DNA of 64,000 nt, from positions 1 through 64,000 of the forward strand of contig JAFADY010000017.1 in assembly GCA_023424395.1 (NCBI GenBank), read 5' to 3'. Positions 17,836-26,474 of the stretch are shown piece after piece; position 1 is the stretch's first letter; the number at the start of each line of letters is the position of its first letter. Position numbers and translations under genes: made by a program. This DNA comes from Bacteroidota bacterium. Its GTDB lineage: Bacteria > Bacteroidota > Bacteroidia > Bacteroidales > Dysgonomonadaceae. The notes beneath the pieces were generated by a model. That model was not told the DNA's origin, searched no databases, and saw only the letters and a program-made list of their open reading frames with translations.

Positions 17836-18681
17836 ATGAGTTTACTTTACGTAGAAGAACATCTCCACTGCAAAAATTATACTTTTGATAATCGATCTAC
17901 TTTCAGGCATTTCAATTTTTCGAAAGATAGTGAGTTTACTTTGGAGTGTGAAGATTACGTTTTTCTTTTCATTCTTAAAGGGAAAATTTCTCTTTTCTGT
18001 TCCTGCATAGAACAATTTGCTGCCGAAGAGAACCACATGTATTCTTTAGGTAACAACTGGAGCTATTCTTCGAAAGCCATGGAAGACAGCGAATTTCTTA
18101 TACTCACCTTTGATACGCCTCACATTAAATGCGATCAGTTTTCCATGATTTCATTAAAGCAATATTATAAACCCGAGGAAGCAGAATGTGTAAACAAGCT
18201 TCCGATAAGGCCGCAATTAACTTCTTTTCTTGGCAATATACTTTTTTATCTCAATAATAAAATGTACTGTAAACATTTGCAAGACATTAAACAAAGTGAA
18301 TGGTTCTTTTTGATGCGTGCTTTCTACACAAAAGAAGAGAACGCTACGTTTTTCGCCCCACTCCTGGACGGGAAAAACGACTTTTTATATCTTGTGAAAG
18401 AGAAAGCAAAAACTATTAATACCGTGAATGAGTTGGCAAAAGCTTGCAACATGACCACAAAAACATTTACCAGGAATTTCAAAAAATATTTCCATACAAC
18501 TCCAAAGAAATGGCTTCAATTGCAAAAGAAACAAGATGTAAAATTAGAGTTATTACGCTCTAAAGACAATATGAAAGTATTATCCAATAATCTCGGATTC
18601 CCATCATCTTCACAGCTCTCCTCCTATTGTAAAAAACACTTCGATTTGACGCCAAGCGAAATAAAGCACTCTATTCCATAA
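17836..18681 (+). CDS. AraC-family transcriptional regulator
   Basis: The 281-residue protein has an N-terminal cupin-like sensing half (about 1-165) and a C-terminal AraC DNA-binding domain (about 195-279). The domain has two helix-turn-helix units: VNELAKACNMTTKTFTRNFKK and the later MKVLSNNLGFPSSSQLSSYC with KKHFDLTPSEIK, the AraC signature. It is transcribed in the same direction as, and immediately upstream of, the fimbrial operon. A direct repeat of two 17-bp sites 21 bp apart stands between the two, in the position an AraC activator would use. Regulation of the pilus operon is inferred from this context. The inducer is unknown. Confidence 0.92.
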   Translation: MSLLYVEEHLHCKNYTFDNRSTFRHFNFSKDSEFTLECEDYVFLFILKGKISLFCSCIEQFAAEENHMYSLGNNWSYSSKAMEDSEFLILTFDTPHIKCDQFSMISLKQYYKPEEAECVNKLPIRPQLTSFLGNILFYLNNKMYCKHLQDIKQSEWFFLMRAFYTKEENATFFAPLLDGKNDFLYLVKEKAKTINTVNELAKACNMTTKTFTRNFKKYFHTTPKKWLQLQKKQDVKLELLRSKDNMKVLSNNLGFPSSSQLSSYCKKHFDLTPSEIKHSIP

Positions 18682-18735
18682 TTAAATGTTAATTTTTATA
18701 ACAGGGAAATAACATGTTAAAATTCATGCAATTTT

Positions 18736-18773
18736 AGTTAATGTCCCTTTTTCTCAAGTTAATGTCTGTTTTT
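18736..18773 (+). promoter_or_regulatory. Candidate AraC operator: two direct repeats
   Basis: AGTTAATGTCnnTTTTT occurs at 18736-18752 and again at 18757-18773, identical at 15 of 17 positions and offset by exactly 21 bp, two helical turns. This is the geometry of paired AraC half-sites. The second copy ends 26 bases before a -7 element, at the place where a -33 box should be. Confidence 0.6.
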
Positions 18774-18799
18774 TTTTAGATATTCTCCTATTAAAGAAG

Positions 18800-18807
18800 T
18801 AAATTTG
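18800..18807 (+). promoter_or_regulatory. -7 element of the fimbrial operon
   Basis: TAAATTTG matches the consensus. The region 19-21 nt upstream is poly-T without TTTG, so the promoter may need an activator. The leader to the DUF3575 start would be about 155 nt. A second possible -7 (TACTTTTG, 18899-18906) lies closer to the gene and also lacks a -33 box. Confidence 0.55.
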
Positions 18808-18968
18808 CGGCGTTTCAATACAAGTAAGGATTGTGAGGAAAATTTCCACGAAACATTTTATTTATTAAAACCAAACCAATTATTTAGTAGACAAATTCTA
18901 CTTTTGTCCCGTCTTTTATCTATGGTGTCAATTCCCCATATACAGGATCAATATTGAATAAAAAATAT

Positions 18969-19550
18969 ATGTCACAGAAAATTAAAAGAATGTTTCTTAT
19001 CCTTTCATTTTTCATTATTGCTACCTCTGTAGTAATGGCTCAAAAAGTAGGATTCAAAACCAATTTCGCTTATTGGGCTACAACCACCCCTAATTTGGGC
19101 GCGGAATTTGCTTTAGGCAAAAAAACGACACTCGAGTTGGCGGGAGGATTGAATCTGTTTGCTTTTTCCCAGAACAAAAAGTTCAGGCATTGGCTTGTGC
19201 AGCCCGAACTCCGTTTGTGGACTTGCGAAGTATTTAACGGACATTTTTTCGGGTTACACGGACACGGTTCACAATTCAACGTGGGCGGATGGGATATCCC
19301 TGTGGGTAGACTGTCGGTCTTTAAAGAGCATCGATATGAAGGTTACTTGTATGGTGGAGGTGTCAGTTACGGATATCAGTGGGTGTTGAGCCCTCGTTGG
19401 AATTTTGAGGCGAGCCTTGGAGGCGGATTCGCCCGGATTCATTACGAAAAATATCCTTGTGCTACCTGCGGAACCAAACTCGATGAAGGTACAACCAATT
19501 ATTGGGGAGTAACAAAAGCTGCCTTATCCATCATTTATTTTATTAAATGA
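18969..19550 (+). CDS. DUF3575 outer-membrane-type protein, first gene of the fimbrial operon
   Basis: I use the ATG at 18969; a TTG 15 bases upstream is also open. A signal peptide (about residues 1-25, ending VVMAQ) leads to a 193-residue protein. It has alternating aromatic/glycine beta strands typical of small outer-membrane barrels, such as GFKTNFAYWATTTPNLGAEF, and a C-terminal strand ending AALSIIYFIK. Proteins of this family usually sit next to DUF3868 and Mfa/FimA genes in Bacteroidales, as here. A role in anchoring or assembling the appendage is inferred from that neighbourhood. Ten bases separate it from the next gene. Confidence 0.85.
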   Translation: MSQKIKRMFLILSFFIIATSVVMAQKVGFKTNFAYWATTTPNLGAEFALGKKTTLELAGGLNLFAFSQNKKFRHWLVQPELRLWTCEVFNGHFFGLHGHGSQFNVGGWDIPVGRLSVFKEHRYEGYLYGGGVSYGYQWVLSPRWNFEASLGGGFARIHYEKYPCATCGTKLDEGTTNYWGVTKAALSIIYFIK

Positions 19551-19560
19551 CCCCGAAACA

Positions 19561-21018
19561 ATGAAAACGAAATTACAACATATAATAGTAACGCTCCTTT
19601 TAATAAGTGGCAACTTACTCGCGCAAACAAATTATTTGAACAATATACGAATCAATAATGTGGCGACCGATAAAGAACACAATAACGTAGGGGTATCCAT
19701 GCAATTTGTTCTCGATGATATTAAGGCAGCCCGAAACGAAATGATTACTTTCACACCGGTACTTGTTTCTAAAATAGGTCCTGACAGCTTAAAGCTTCCC
19801 GCTGTGATTATCACCGGTGCGACACGCGACAAAGTGCTTCGGAGAAACATTGTTTTAAATAATCATACCGGATTTTCGGTTGAGCCATATACCATAGTAA
19901 AAAGAGAAAACGGGAAACCCCAAAGAATACAGTATTTTGCATCAACTCCATACTCCGAGTGGATGGGTGACGCCGAATTGCATTTGTTAGAGAAGATTAC
20001 CGGATGTGCAGATTGTGAAAAAGGTGAAAATTACAAATTACTTTCACAAGTAACGCTTCCGGGCAGGTATATGCCTGTGTATAAACTCACATACATTGTT
20101 CCCGAAGTAGAACCGGTGAAAGAACGTGCCGATAAACATACGGCAACACTCAACTTTAGGGTCGACAAGCACGATCTTGAATGGGGATACAGAAACAATG
20201 CAGCTATTTTGGCCGAAGTTGACAATATTGTGTCGAAAATTGTATCGAACAACGATTTAAGTGTGAGCGATTTCACCATAGTTGGTTATGCTTCACCCGA
20301 AGCAAGTGTATCTTACAACAAAGCTTTATCTGAAAGACGGGCCAATGCTTTTGCTGATTATCTGAGCAATAAATTCAATGTTGCTCGAAACAGAATGAAA
20401 GTTACCGGATACGGTGAAGATTGGGCGAAAACACGCGAAGTGATTGCCTCGTCGAATATTGCTGACAAATCAGAAATATTACGCATTATTGATAATGTCG
20501 CCAATCCCGATGCCCGTGATGCCGAACTCAAGAAACTCTCCGATGGAGCTACATACCAAACAATGTTGCGCGATTATTATCCTTTAATTAGAAGAACCGA
20601 ATACACGGTTGCTTATGAAGTGCGGGCATTTAACGTGGAAGAAGCCAAACAAATTATCCGCACCAATCCAAAATTGCTCAGTTTGAATGAAATGTACTTG
20701 GTGGCGCAAACATATCCGGCCGAGAGTAAAGAATTTAAAGAAGTGTTTGATATTGCTACCCGATTATATCCCAATGAGCCAATAGCCATACTCAATAGCG
20801 CGGCTGCCGATATTGAGGGTGGAAATAATCAAGCCGCTATTGACAGATTGACGCGAATTGAAACTGACCAGCGTGTATGGAACAACCTCGCGGTTGCTTA
20901 TGCTCGTATGAATGAATTACAAAAAGCAAAAACTTATTTCGAGAAAGCTGCTTCGCGCGGCGATAGCGATGCACAAAAAAACTTACAAGAATTACAAAAA
21001 GTAATGAGTGAATTGTAG
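19561..21018 (+). CDS. DUF3868-OmpA-TPR protein of the fimbrial operon
   Basis: This 485-residue secreted protein has a signal peptide (to LLAQ, residue 22), an N-terminal DUF3868 domain (about 23-185), and an OmpA-like peptidoglycan-binding segment (about 200-320, with IVGYASPEASVSYNKALSER and RMKVTGYGED). TPR-like helices close the protein (about 360-485, AVAYARMNELQKAKTYFEKA). The OmpA-like region would tie the appendage base to the cell wall and the TPRs could bind partners. It is a standard companion of DUF3575 in fimbrial loci. The major subunit gene starts 120 bases later. Confidence 0.9.
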   Translation: MKTKLQHIIVTLLLISGNLLAQTNYLNNIRINNVATDKEHNNVGVSMQFVLDDIKAARNEMITFTPVLVSKIGPDSLKLPAVIITGATRDKVLRRNIVLNNHTGFSVEPYTIVKRENGKPQRIQYFASTPYSEWMGDAELHLLEKITGCADCEKGENYKLLSQVTLPGRYMPVYKLTYIVPEVEPVKERADKHTATLNFRVDKHDLEWGYRNNAAILAEVDNIVSKIVSNNDLSVSDFTIVGYASPEASVSYNKALSERRANAFADYLSNKFNVARNRMKVTGYGEDWAKTREVIASSNIADKSEILRIIDNVANPDARDAELKKLSDGATYQTMLRDYYPLIRRTEYTVAYEVRAFNVEEAKQIIRTNPKLLSLNEMYLVAQTYPAESKEFKEVFDIATRLYPNEPIAILNSAAADIEGGNNQAAIDRLTRIETDQRVWNNLAVAYARMNELQKAKTYFEKAASRGDSDAQKNLQELQKVMSEL

Positions 21019-21138
21019 AAAAACTTATCATTTAAAGTTCAAGATTTCTATAACCGAATCTCTCATAGTTTAAAACTCAAACCAAAAATATTATACAAAT
21101 AAATTTATTATTAAAATTATCAATTAATTAAAAAAAGT

Positions 21139-22707
21139 ATGAAGTTAAGTAAATTATTTTTAATGGCTGCTGTTGTTCTCGGATTGGGATTAACAGCCTG
21201 TAACAACGATGATGTACCCGTTGTTCAAGAGGAAGGTAATACCCACGTAGGGGTTACGCTTCGTTTAGCTTTAGGCAACGAAGGCACCCGTTCCACTACA
21301 GAAAACAACTATATCGGAGAGTGGGCCGGTAAAGATGTTATTCAGAACGTTGCGATTTATATTGTAGACGTTGAATCAGGTGTAGTAAGTACAGGGCAAT
21401 TTGCGGTAGGTGACTTTACCGTAGCTGCACCCAATGCTGCAAATCAAATTACGTTAACTCCTTTGAAAGCTATTAGGACAACAGCCGGAGATAAACGTGT
21501 TTACGCGCTTATCAACGGAACACCGCAAGCTATCGCTCATTTGGCAACAGCCAGTGCGAGTGATTTTGAAAATCAGTATAAAGAGGTTGAAATGGCTTTG
21601 GCTAATTCCTATACTACAACCACAGCAAGCACCTCGGCAAGCAAGCTTGTGACTTTGCATACTATTGAAGAGGAAGCTATCGTAATGACGAACTCTGCTG
21701 ACGCTACAGTTACTGTTGTAGATGGAGTAACAGAATCTCAAGCGATTGCCGGAACGCACAACCGAGCCAGCGTACAGGTGAAAAGAGCCGTTGCCCGCGT
21801 AATGGTTACCCAAGCAAGTACGGGAACTTATACTCTTGCTAACGGTACCGGTACAATATCTAATGTAACTTGGGTATTGGCACAAGGCGAAAACTCGTTG
21901 TATCTCCAACAAAAGGCAACTCCTTATGGAGCATCTCCTAATTATGATTACGTGAGTAACGATGCCAATTATTACGGTACAACCACCACTGCTTACACAG
22001 GTTACGACTATTCGGGCTTGTGGGAAAGCAACGACAATTTCCAAGGTGGAACCACTGTTCCCACAATGGCTGACTATTCTACTCCTTTAGAAAACGTTAC
22101 AGATGAATTGAACACTACACTCGGTGGCAAATTTATTCTTGAAACTACACACGCGTCCGCTACCGACGCTACCAGCAGTTACAAAAAAGGAAATACTGCT
22201 TATGTATTGGTAAGGGCTACTTTTACTCCCACCACTTTTGCCGACGGAACAACGGATTATGAACCGGGTGTAGACGATTTCTACTTAGGTGCCAACGGAC
22301 AGTTCTACGCTTCGGTGGAGAACGCGTTGAATCCCGCAACAAACGGTATTGCCGGACAAACCGTTGCCCGATACATGGCAGGAAAAGTTCTTTACTATGC
22401 TTGGGTAAATCCCGACAATGTAGCTACTCGGTCGTGGTTTAACTCTCCCGTTTATAGAAACAATGTGTACCACATTCATATCGCGGGCTTCAATACCATT
22501 GGAACAAACTGGAATCCACTTGTGCCCGGTGATGATCCTACTACAACGGATGATGATGGTAACAACCCTGATCCAAAACCGGATAATGACCATGAACCCG
22601 AAAATCCGATCAAACCGGAAGATCCGTTAACAACTCCCGAAACTTGGATGAGTGTTGATGTTACTGTTCTACCTTGGTTGGTTCATTCTTATCAAATTAC
22701 TTTTTAA
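21139..22707 (+). CDS. Major Mfa1-like fimbrillin
   Basis: Fimbrillins of this family are exported as lipoproteins, cleaved at an Arg, and polymerised by strand donation. The 522-residue protein has a lipobox (LGLTAC, Cys21) and a candidate protease site at GTRS (Arg51). Its large beta-rich body includes VKRAVARVMVT. The C-terminus has VDVTVLPWLVHSYQITF, a terminal strand motif shared with its neighbours. A linker rich in D, P and N (about 465-500) precedes the last strand. It is the longest of the Mfa1-type proteins here and is followed by a hairpin, suggesting it is the most highly expressed subunit. Confidence 0.9.
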   Translation: MKLSKLFLMAAVVLGLGLTACNNDDVPVVQEEGNTHVGVTLRLALGNEGTRSTTENNYIGEWAGKDVIQNVAIYIVDVESGVVSTGQFAVGDFTVAAPNAANQITLTPLKAIRTTAGDKRVYALINGTPQAIAHLATASASDFENQYKEVEMALANSYTTTTASTSASKLVTLHTIEEEAIVMTNSADATVTVVDGVTESQAIAGTHNRASVQVKRAVARVMVTQASTGTYTLANGTGTISNVTWVLAQGENSLYLQQKATPYGASPNYDYVSNDANYYGTTTTAYTGYDYSGLWESNDNFQGGTTVPTMADYSTPLENVTDELNTTLGGKFILETTHASATDATSSYKKGNTAYVLVRATFTPTTFADGTTDYEPGVDDFYLGANGQFYASVENALNPATNGIAGQTVARYMAGKVLYYAWVNPDNVATRSWFNSPVYRNNVYHIHIAGFNTIGTNWNPLVPGDDPTTTDDDGNNPDPKPDNDHEPENPIKPEDPLTTPETWMSVDVTVLPWLVHSYQITF

Positions 22708-22733
22708 AACGAAGTAATCCATTCAATCATACA

Positions 22734-22770
22734 AACAGAGGGAGAGAATCCCTTTCCCTCTGTTAATTTA
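22734..22770 (+). terminator. Hairpin after the major fimbrillin, possible attenuator
   Basis: A 10-bp stem (AACAGAGGGA at 22734-22743, complement at 22755-22764) with an 11-nt loop is followed by a broken T-rich run. The weak T tract fits partial rather than complete termination, and the next fimbrial gene has no strong promoter of its own. Confidence 0.65.
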
Positions 22771-22813
22771 ATTTTAAAACGTGCAACAATAACCAACTTA
22801 ATTGAAGTTAGCG

Positions 22814-23782
22814 ATGAATTTACGTAGCAAGATTTTGATGACGCTATTCGCGTTGGGAACAATTCTCATGAGCAGTTGCGATTCACTCATATATGAAGAT
22901 ATGACCGATTGTCCCCAAGGTGTATATGTGAAATTTTATTCAATGACACCTTGTGCCGTAGATTCCGCGTTTATAGGAAATGTTCCGTCGTTAACCGTGT
23001 TCGCTTTTGACGATCGCGATTTACTTGCCGTTGTTGTTGTGGAACAAAATGTAAATCTTAATAGCGATTTTAATGTGTTTTTTCCTGTGAGTAATGGAAA
23101 TTATTCCTTCACAGCTTGGGCCGGAATCGATGGCAATTTCGATGTAAGATCATTTACTCCGGGCGTTACAACTAAAAAAGATGTAATGCTTGCCTTAAAT
23201 GCTACTGATGCTATAGCCGCCAATTTACAAAACACCCGAGTGTGGCGAGGAGAAAGTCCTGTTGTGAATTTGCCCAATCCGGCAGAATATGGAACGGTTT
23301 ACAAATATACAGCCGTTAACTTGCAAGAAGTTACCAATAGAATAAAGTTAATAGTAGAAATTGATCCTTTGGTTGAAGATGTAACCCCTCAGGATTTGGC
23401 CGTTGCGGTTTCTTCGGCTAATGGGGTTATAAACATAAACGGCACGATGCCTATAGGTAGCGAGATATTGAATTATCCGATATTAAATACCTCTTATACC
23501 GATAATTCCGTTACTTGGGATTTCACATTAATGGAATTGGTTACAGGTTACAATAACAGACTCAATATTGTATATGCAGAGAGAGATCATGTTGTTTTTA
23601 ATGGCGACTTGATAGGAAGTATCTTATTAAACACCATAGAAAACAATGTAAACTTAGCGTGTGAAAACGATTTTACCGTGAAGTTTGTGTTGAGAGATTA
23701 CTGCGCTGAATGCGCCACTCATTTTTCATGCGGAATATTTGTGAACGGATGGCCGGTGCATAGTTATGAAATAGAATTTTAA
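22814..23782 (+). CDS. Mfa2/FimB-like fimbrial anchor lipoprotein
   Basis: Mfa2/FimB proteins sit at the pilus base and hold it to the outer membrane. I use the ATG at 22814 (322 residues); a TTG 12 bases earlier is possible. The signal ends LMSSC. The mature N-terminus, CDSLIYEDMTDCPQGVYVKF, is typical of the FimB/Mfa2 family. Unlike the other pilins here it has no TRA/TRS site, which is what is expected for an uncleaved anchor. The C-terminus GWPVHSYEIEF resembles the strand motif of the major subunit. It lies 106 bases after that gene, beyond the hairpin. Confidence 0.88.
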   Translation: MNLRSKILMTLFALGTILMSSCDSLIYEDMTDCPQGVYVKFYSMTPCAVDSAFIGNVPSLTVFAFDDRDLLAVVVVEQNVNLNSDFNVFFPVSNGNYSFTAWAGIDGNFDVRSFTPGVTTKKDVMLALNATDAIAANLQNTRVWRGESPVVNLPNPAEYGTVYKYTAVNLQEVTNRIKLIVEIDPLVEDVTPQDLAVAVSSANGVININGTMPIGSEILNYPILNTSYTDNSVTWDFTLMELVTGYNNRLNIVYAERDHVVFNGDLIGSILLNTIENNVNLACENDFTVKFVLRDYCAECATHFSCGIFVNGWPVHSYEIEF

Positions 23783-23807
23783 TAACGCGAAAGATTCGAT
23801 TTTTTAA

Positions 23808-24878
23808 ATGTTAGCTAAAAAAGTTGTATACATATTATCTTTTTGCTTGACAATCGTTCTTTTTAATGGTTGTGATGGAACCATCGAACCCGAAATTCAA
23901 GATGATATGGAGGTGGTGTATTTAACGATCACCAGAGCATATGCGGCAGGGCAAGAAACATTTAATGACGACGAGGTGGATTTCGAAGACAGGGTTCACG
24001 ATTTAGCCATGTTGGTATTCGATTCATCAACGGGCGAGAAAGTTTGTGAGTATTTCGACGCCAATATATCATTTTCGGAAAAAAGAAAAACTTTTACTGT
24101 TAAGTTAATACCCGGCCAACGCGATTTTTATTTTGTAGCTAATATGCCTATGGCTGAATTACAAACTATTGCCGATAAAACAGCCATGGAGGGTTATATG
24201 AGCAGATTAAATGGTTTCGACACCAGTTTTTATTTACAAGCGACGCGAGAAAAAGGATTTCCGATGTCGCGAGTTTATCTGAATCAACAAATTACAAAAG
24301 GAGGTACCATTTATCAACCGGAGCCTTTTAGTCCGGATGGAGAAGAAAGAGTGCGGTTAATTCGAATTGTGGCCAAATTGGAAATTATTCTCACCGGAAA
24401 CCCCGAAACTGTCGATTACATAACGTACCACAACGCTTACACACAATTTCAGTTTAAAATGCCTGAAATCGATACGCCAACAAATGGTTTTCATTCCGGA
24501 AATTTATCTTTCACAAGTCCGATAACTACGCCTGTTTCCGACACATTGATTTATTACATGCCCGAAGCGGTTATGAGCGCTGTTGCATGGGATTCACTTT
24601 CTACAACCGCTAACAGGCCTATTAACTATTTTACCATTCATACATTTAACAATAAAATATATGAAGTGCCTATTGTCGTGAATGGCACAGCAGCGCAGAC
24701 AAACTATGTGTCTTTTGCCAAAGGACAAGAGCCTGCAAACGCCACATCGCCCAATTATAGTATCGTCAGAAATAATTTATACAGGTATACTATCAACATG
24801 CCGATTGAAGATTATTATATAGCCGTTCATGCAGAAGTGTTGCCCTGGTTGAGACGCTCACAAAAAATAGAATTTTAA
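23808..24878 (+). CDS. Fimbrillin-like minor subunit 1
   Basis: A 356-residue lipoprotein (lipobox LFNGC, Cys22). The TITRA sequence at Arg43 is a candidate processing site. A conserved fimbrillin stretch reads RVHDLAMLVFDSSTGEKV. The protein ends HAEVLPWLRRSQKIEF, the same LPW-containing C-terminal strand as the major subunit. It is therefore likely a polymerising accessory subunit, not an anchor. It begins 25 bases after the Mfa2-like gene and ends 12 before the next, so it is clearly co-transcribed. The exact position in the fibre cannot be told from the sequence. Confidence 0.84.
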   Translation: MLAKKVVYILSFCLTIVLFNGCDGTIEPEIQDDMEVVYLTITRAYAAGQETFNDDEVDFEDRVHDLAMLVFDSSTGEKVCEYFDANISFSEKRKTFTVKLIPGQRDFYFVANMPMAELQTIADKTAMEGYMSRLNGFDTSFYLQATREKGFPMSRVYLNQQITKGGTIYQPEPFSPDGEERVRLIRIVAKLEIILTGNPETVDYITYHNAYTQFQFKMPEIDTPTNGFHSGNLSFTSPITTPVSDTLIYYMPEAVMSAVAWDSLSTTANRPINYFTIHTFNNKIYEVPIVVNGTAAQTNYVSFAKGQEPANATSPNYSIVRNNLYRYTINMPIEDYYIAVHAEVLPWLRRSQKIEF

Positions 24879-24890
24879 CGAAACAATTCG

Positions 24891-26459
24891 ATGATTAAGC
24901 AGGATAAGAAAAAATATTATAAAACTCCAAGTAAGTTATTGGAATACGCGTTTGTTTCAATGATTTTGTTGTGTTTTTTCTCCTGTTCACAAGCAATAAA
25001 TGAACCGGACACAAGCGAAGAAACAGTCGGTTTCATGTCTTTCAATTTAAGTACAAAAGCAGGCAGCATCAATACCCATGTCGAAGATAGTGTGATAGAA
25101 ATTCGCGCCATTATTTTCGATTCAACAACGGGCGAACTGGTTTACAACCACAACAACTCCGTAACGTTTTATCGCAAAGCCGATTTGTCAACAACGGCTA
25201 TATGGGATAATCCGATTAAATTGAAAGCCGATGTTACCCATTATGATTTTTATTTCATTGCCAACGAGTCGCATTGGGGATTAACCGCGCAATTATCTGA
25301 TGCCGGTATTACCAGAGCTATGCTTGACAACTTGCAGTTGGTTTATGAACCCGGATACAAACCCACTCCCAACAAACTGTTTTTGATGACGGCGGTGTAT
25401 CGAAATATCGACATTACCCAATCGGGTGCCGGTGAAGGAACGCTTCGCGATCCCTATCATTTTAGGGCCAATGGCGACTTCACCGTTGATCTTATACGCA
25501 CGTTGGCAAAAATTGATTTAACCATTAAAGGAGGTTTGGTTGTGGAGCGTACCCATGTAGACTCTTATAATTACTCTTTCGAATCGCTTGATCTTATTCA
25601 ATTGGTTAACATACCCATCCACCATAAGTTATTTCTCACTCCTTTTTTTAGTGCGGATGCAAGCTCCCTGTTTACCAATGATTTATCCGAAACCCCATTC
25701 CTGCTAACACCCGATATGAATGAATCGGAAGTTCAAATTACCGATACGATTGCCATTGGAGCAGTAAGAGTTCGCGATTATCATACAACATTCTACGTTC
25801 CCGAATTTCTACGTCCGGTTTCAGCAAATTATAACGATGCCGCTCTTTCGGTTGAGTTTCACAAGCGGGGAGAATCCCATGTTTCTGCCGGAATCAACCA
25901 TTCGCAGTTTAACTTACCCGACGATAAATATAATATACTTTCGCCGGAGGCGTACAATGCTGTTTCCGTGTTAAGAAATACCGAATATAAAATTGATGCG
26001 GAATGGTTACAAAAAAACTTATCGTTTTCTTACAATATTTTACCCTGGACACTAAAACCCTTGCATGTTGAGTTTTATGATGCTTCTGCCCAAATGGCCT
26101 ACTTGGACAATTGGACACCAAGTACACTTACTGTAAGAGAGCGAGGTGATGTGGTTTCGTTTAGGTTCCGGATTATTGAACCGCAAGGTGTGGATTGGAC
26201 AGCTACCCTATCAAACGGACTTGATTTCGCTTTTCGTTCCGGCACGCCTACTCGGGGTAAAACAGGCTTAGAATACACGGTCGAAATTATTGCTCTTAAA
26301 CCTCCGACTACACAGATGCGAACAACTGAGTTTTATCTGACAATAAACGGTGAGGAAATTGATCCTGATAAATATATCAACAGCTGGGGGGAGGCTCAAA
26401 ACGGGCCCATAGGTATTGGGAAAGGGAATAGGTACACTATTACACAATTAGCAAAATAA
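24891..26459 (+). CDS. Fimbrillin-like minor subunit 2 with C-terminal extension
   Basis: A 522-residue lipoprotein with a long charged N-region before the lipobox (CFFSC, Cys32). The processing position that is TRA/TRS in its neighbours reads STKAG (Lys56), an exception. The fimbrillin fold contains VIEIRAIIFDSTTGELV, similar to subunit 1. The LPW strand (YNILPWTLKPLHVEF) is internal, near residue 388. About 125 residues follow it, forming an Ig-like beta domain (RERGDVVSFRFRIIEPQGVDW). This suggests a distal or stalk position where the C-terminal strand is capped by an extra domain. It has 12- and 15-base gaps to its neighbours. Confidence 0.82.
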   Translation: MIKQDKKKYYKTPSKLLEYAFVSMILLCFFSCSQAINEPDTSEETVGFMSFNLSTKAGSINTHVEDSVIEIRAIIFDSTTGELVYNHNNSVTFYRKADLSTTAIWDNPIKLKADVTHYDFYFIANESHWGLTAQLSDAGITRAMLDNLQLVYEPGYKPTPNKLFLMTAVYRNIDITQSGAGEGTLRDPYHFRANGDFTVDLIRTLAKIDLTIKGGLVVERTHVDSYNYSFESLDLIQLVNIPIHHKLFLTPFFSADASSLFTNDLSETPFLLTPDMNESEVQITDTIAIGAVRVRDYHTTFYVPEFLRPVSANYNDAALSVEFHKRGESHVSAGINHSQFNLPDDKYNILSPEAYNAVSVLRNTEYKIDAEWLQKNLSFSYNILPWTLKPLHVEFYDASAQMAYLDNWTPSTLTVRERGDVVSFRFRIIEPQGVDWTATLSNGLDFAFRSGTPTRGKTGLEYTVEIIALKPPTTQMRTTEFYLTINGEEIDPDKYINSWGEAQNGPIGIGKGNRYTITQLAK

Positions 26460-26474
26460 AGAAACTCAAGATAT

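Noticed and set aside
18682..18968. Possible invertible promoter before the fimbrial operon
   Set aside because: No long flanking inverted repeats were found, only a 5-bp GTAGA/TCTAC pair, and the nearest tyrosine recombinase gene is xerD, 34 kb away.
21454..22044. 196-codon minus-strand frame inside the major fimbrillin
   Set aside because: Cys/Ser/Ile-rich translation typical of a reversed T-rich gene; no start context.
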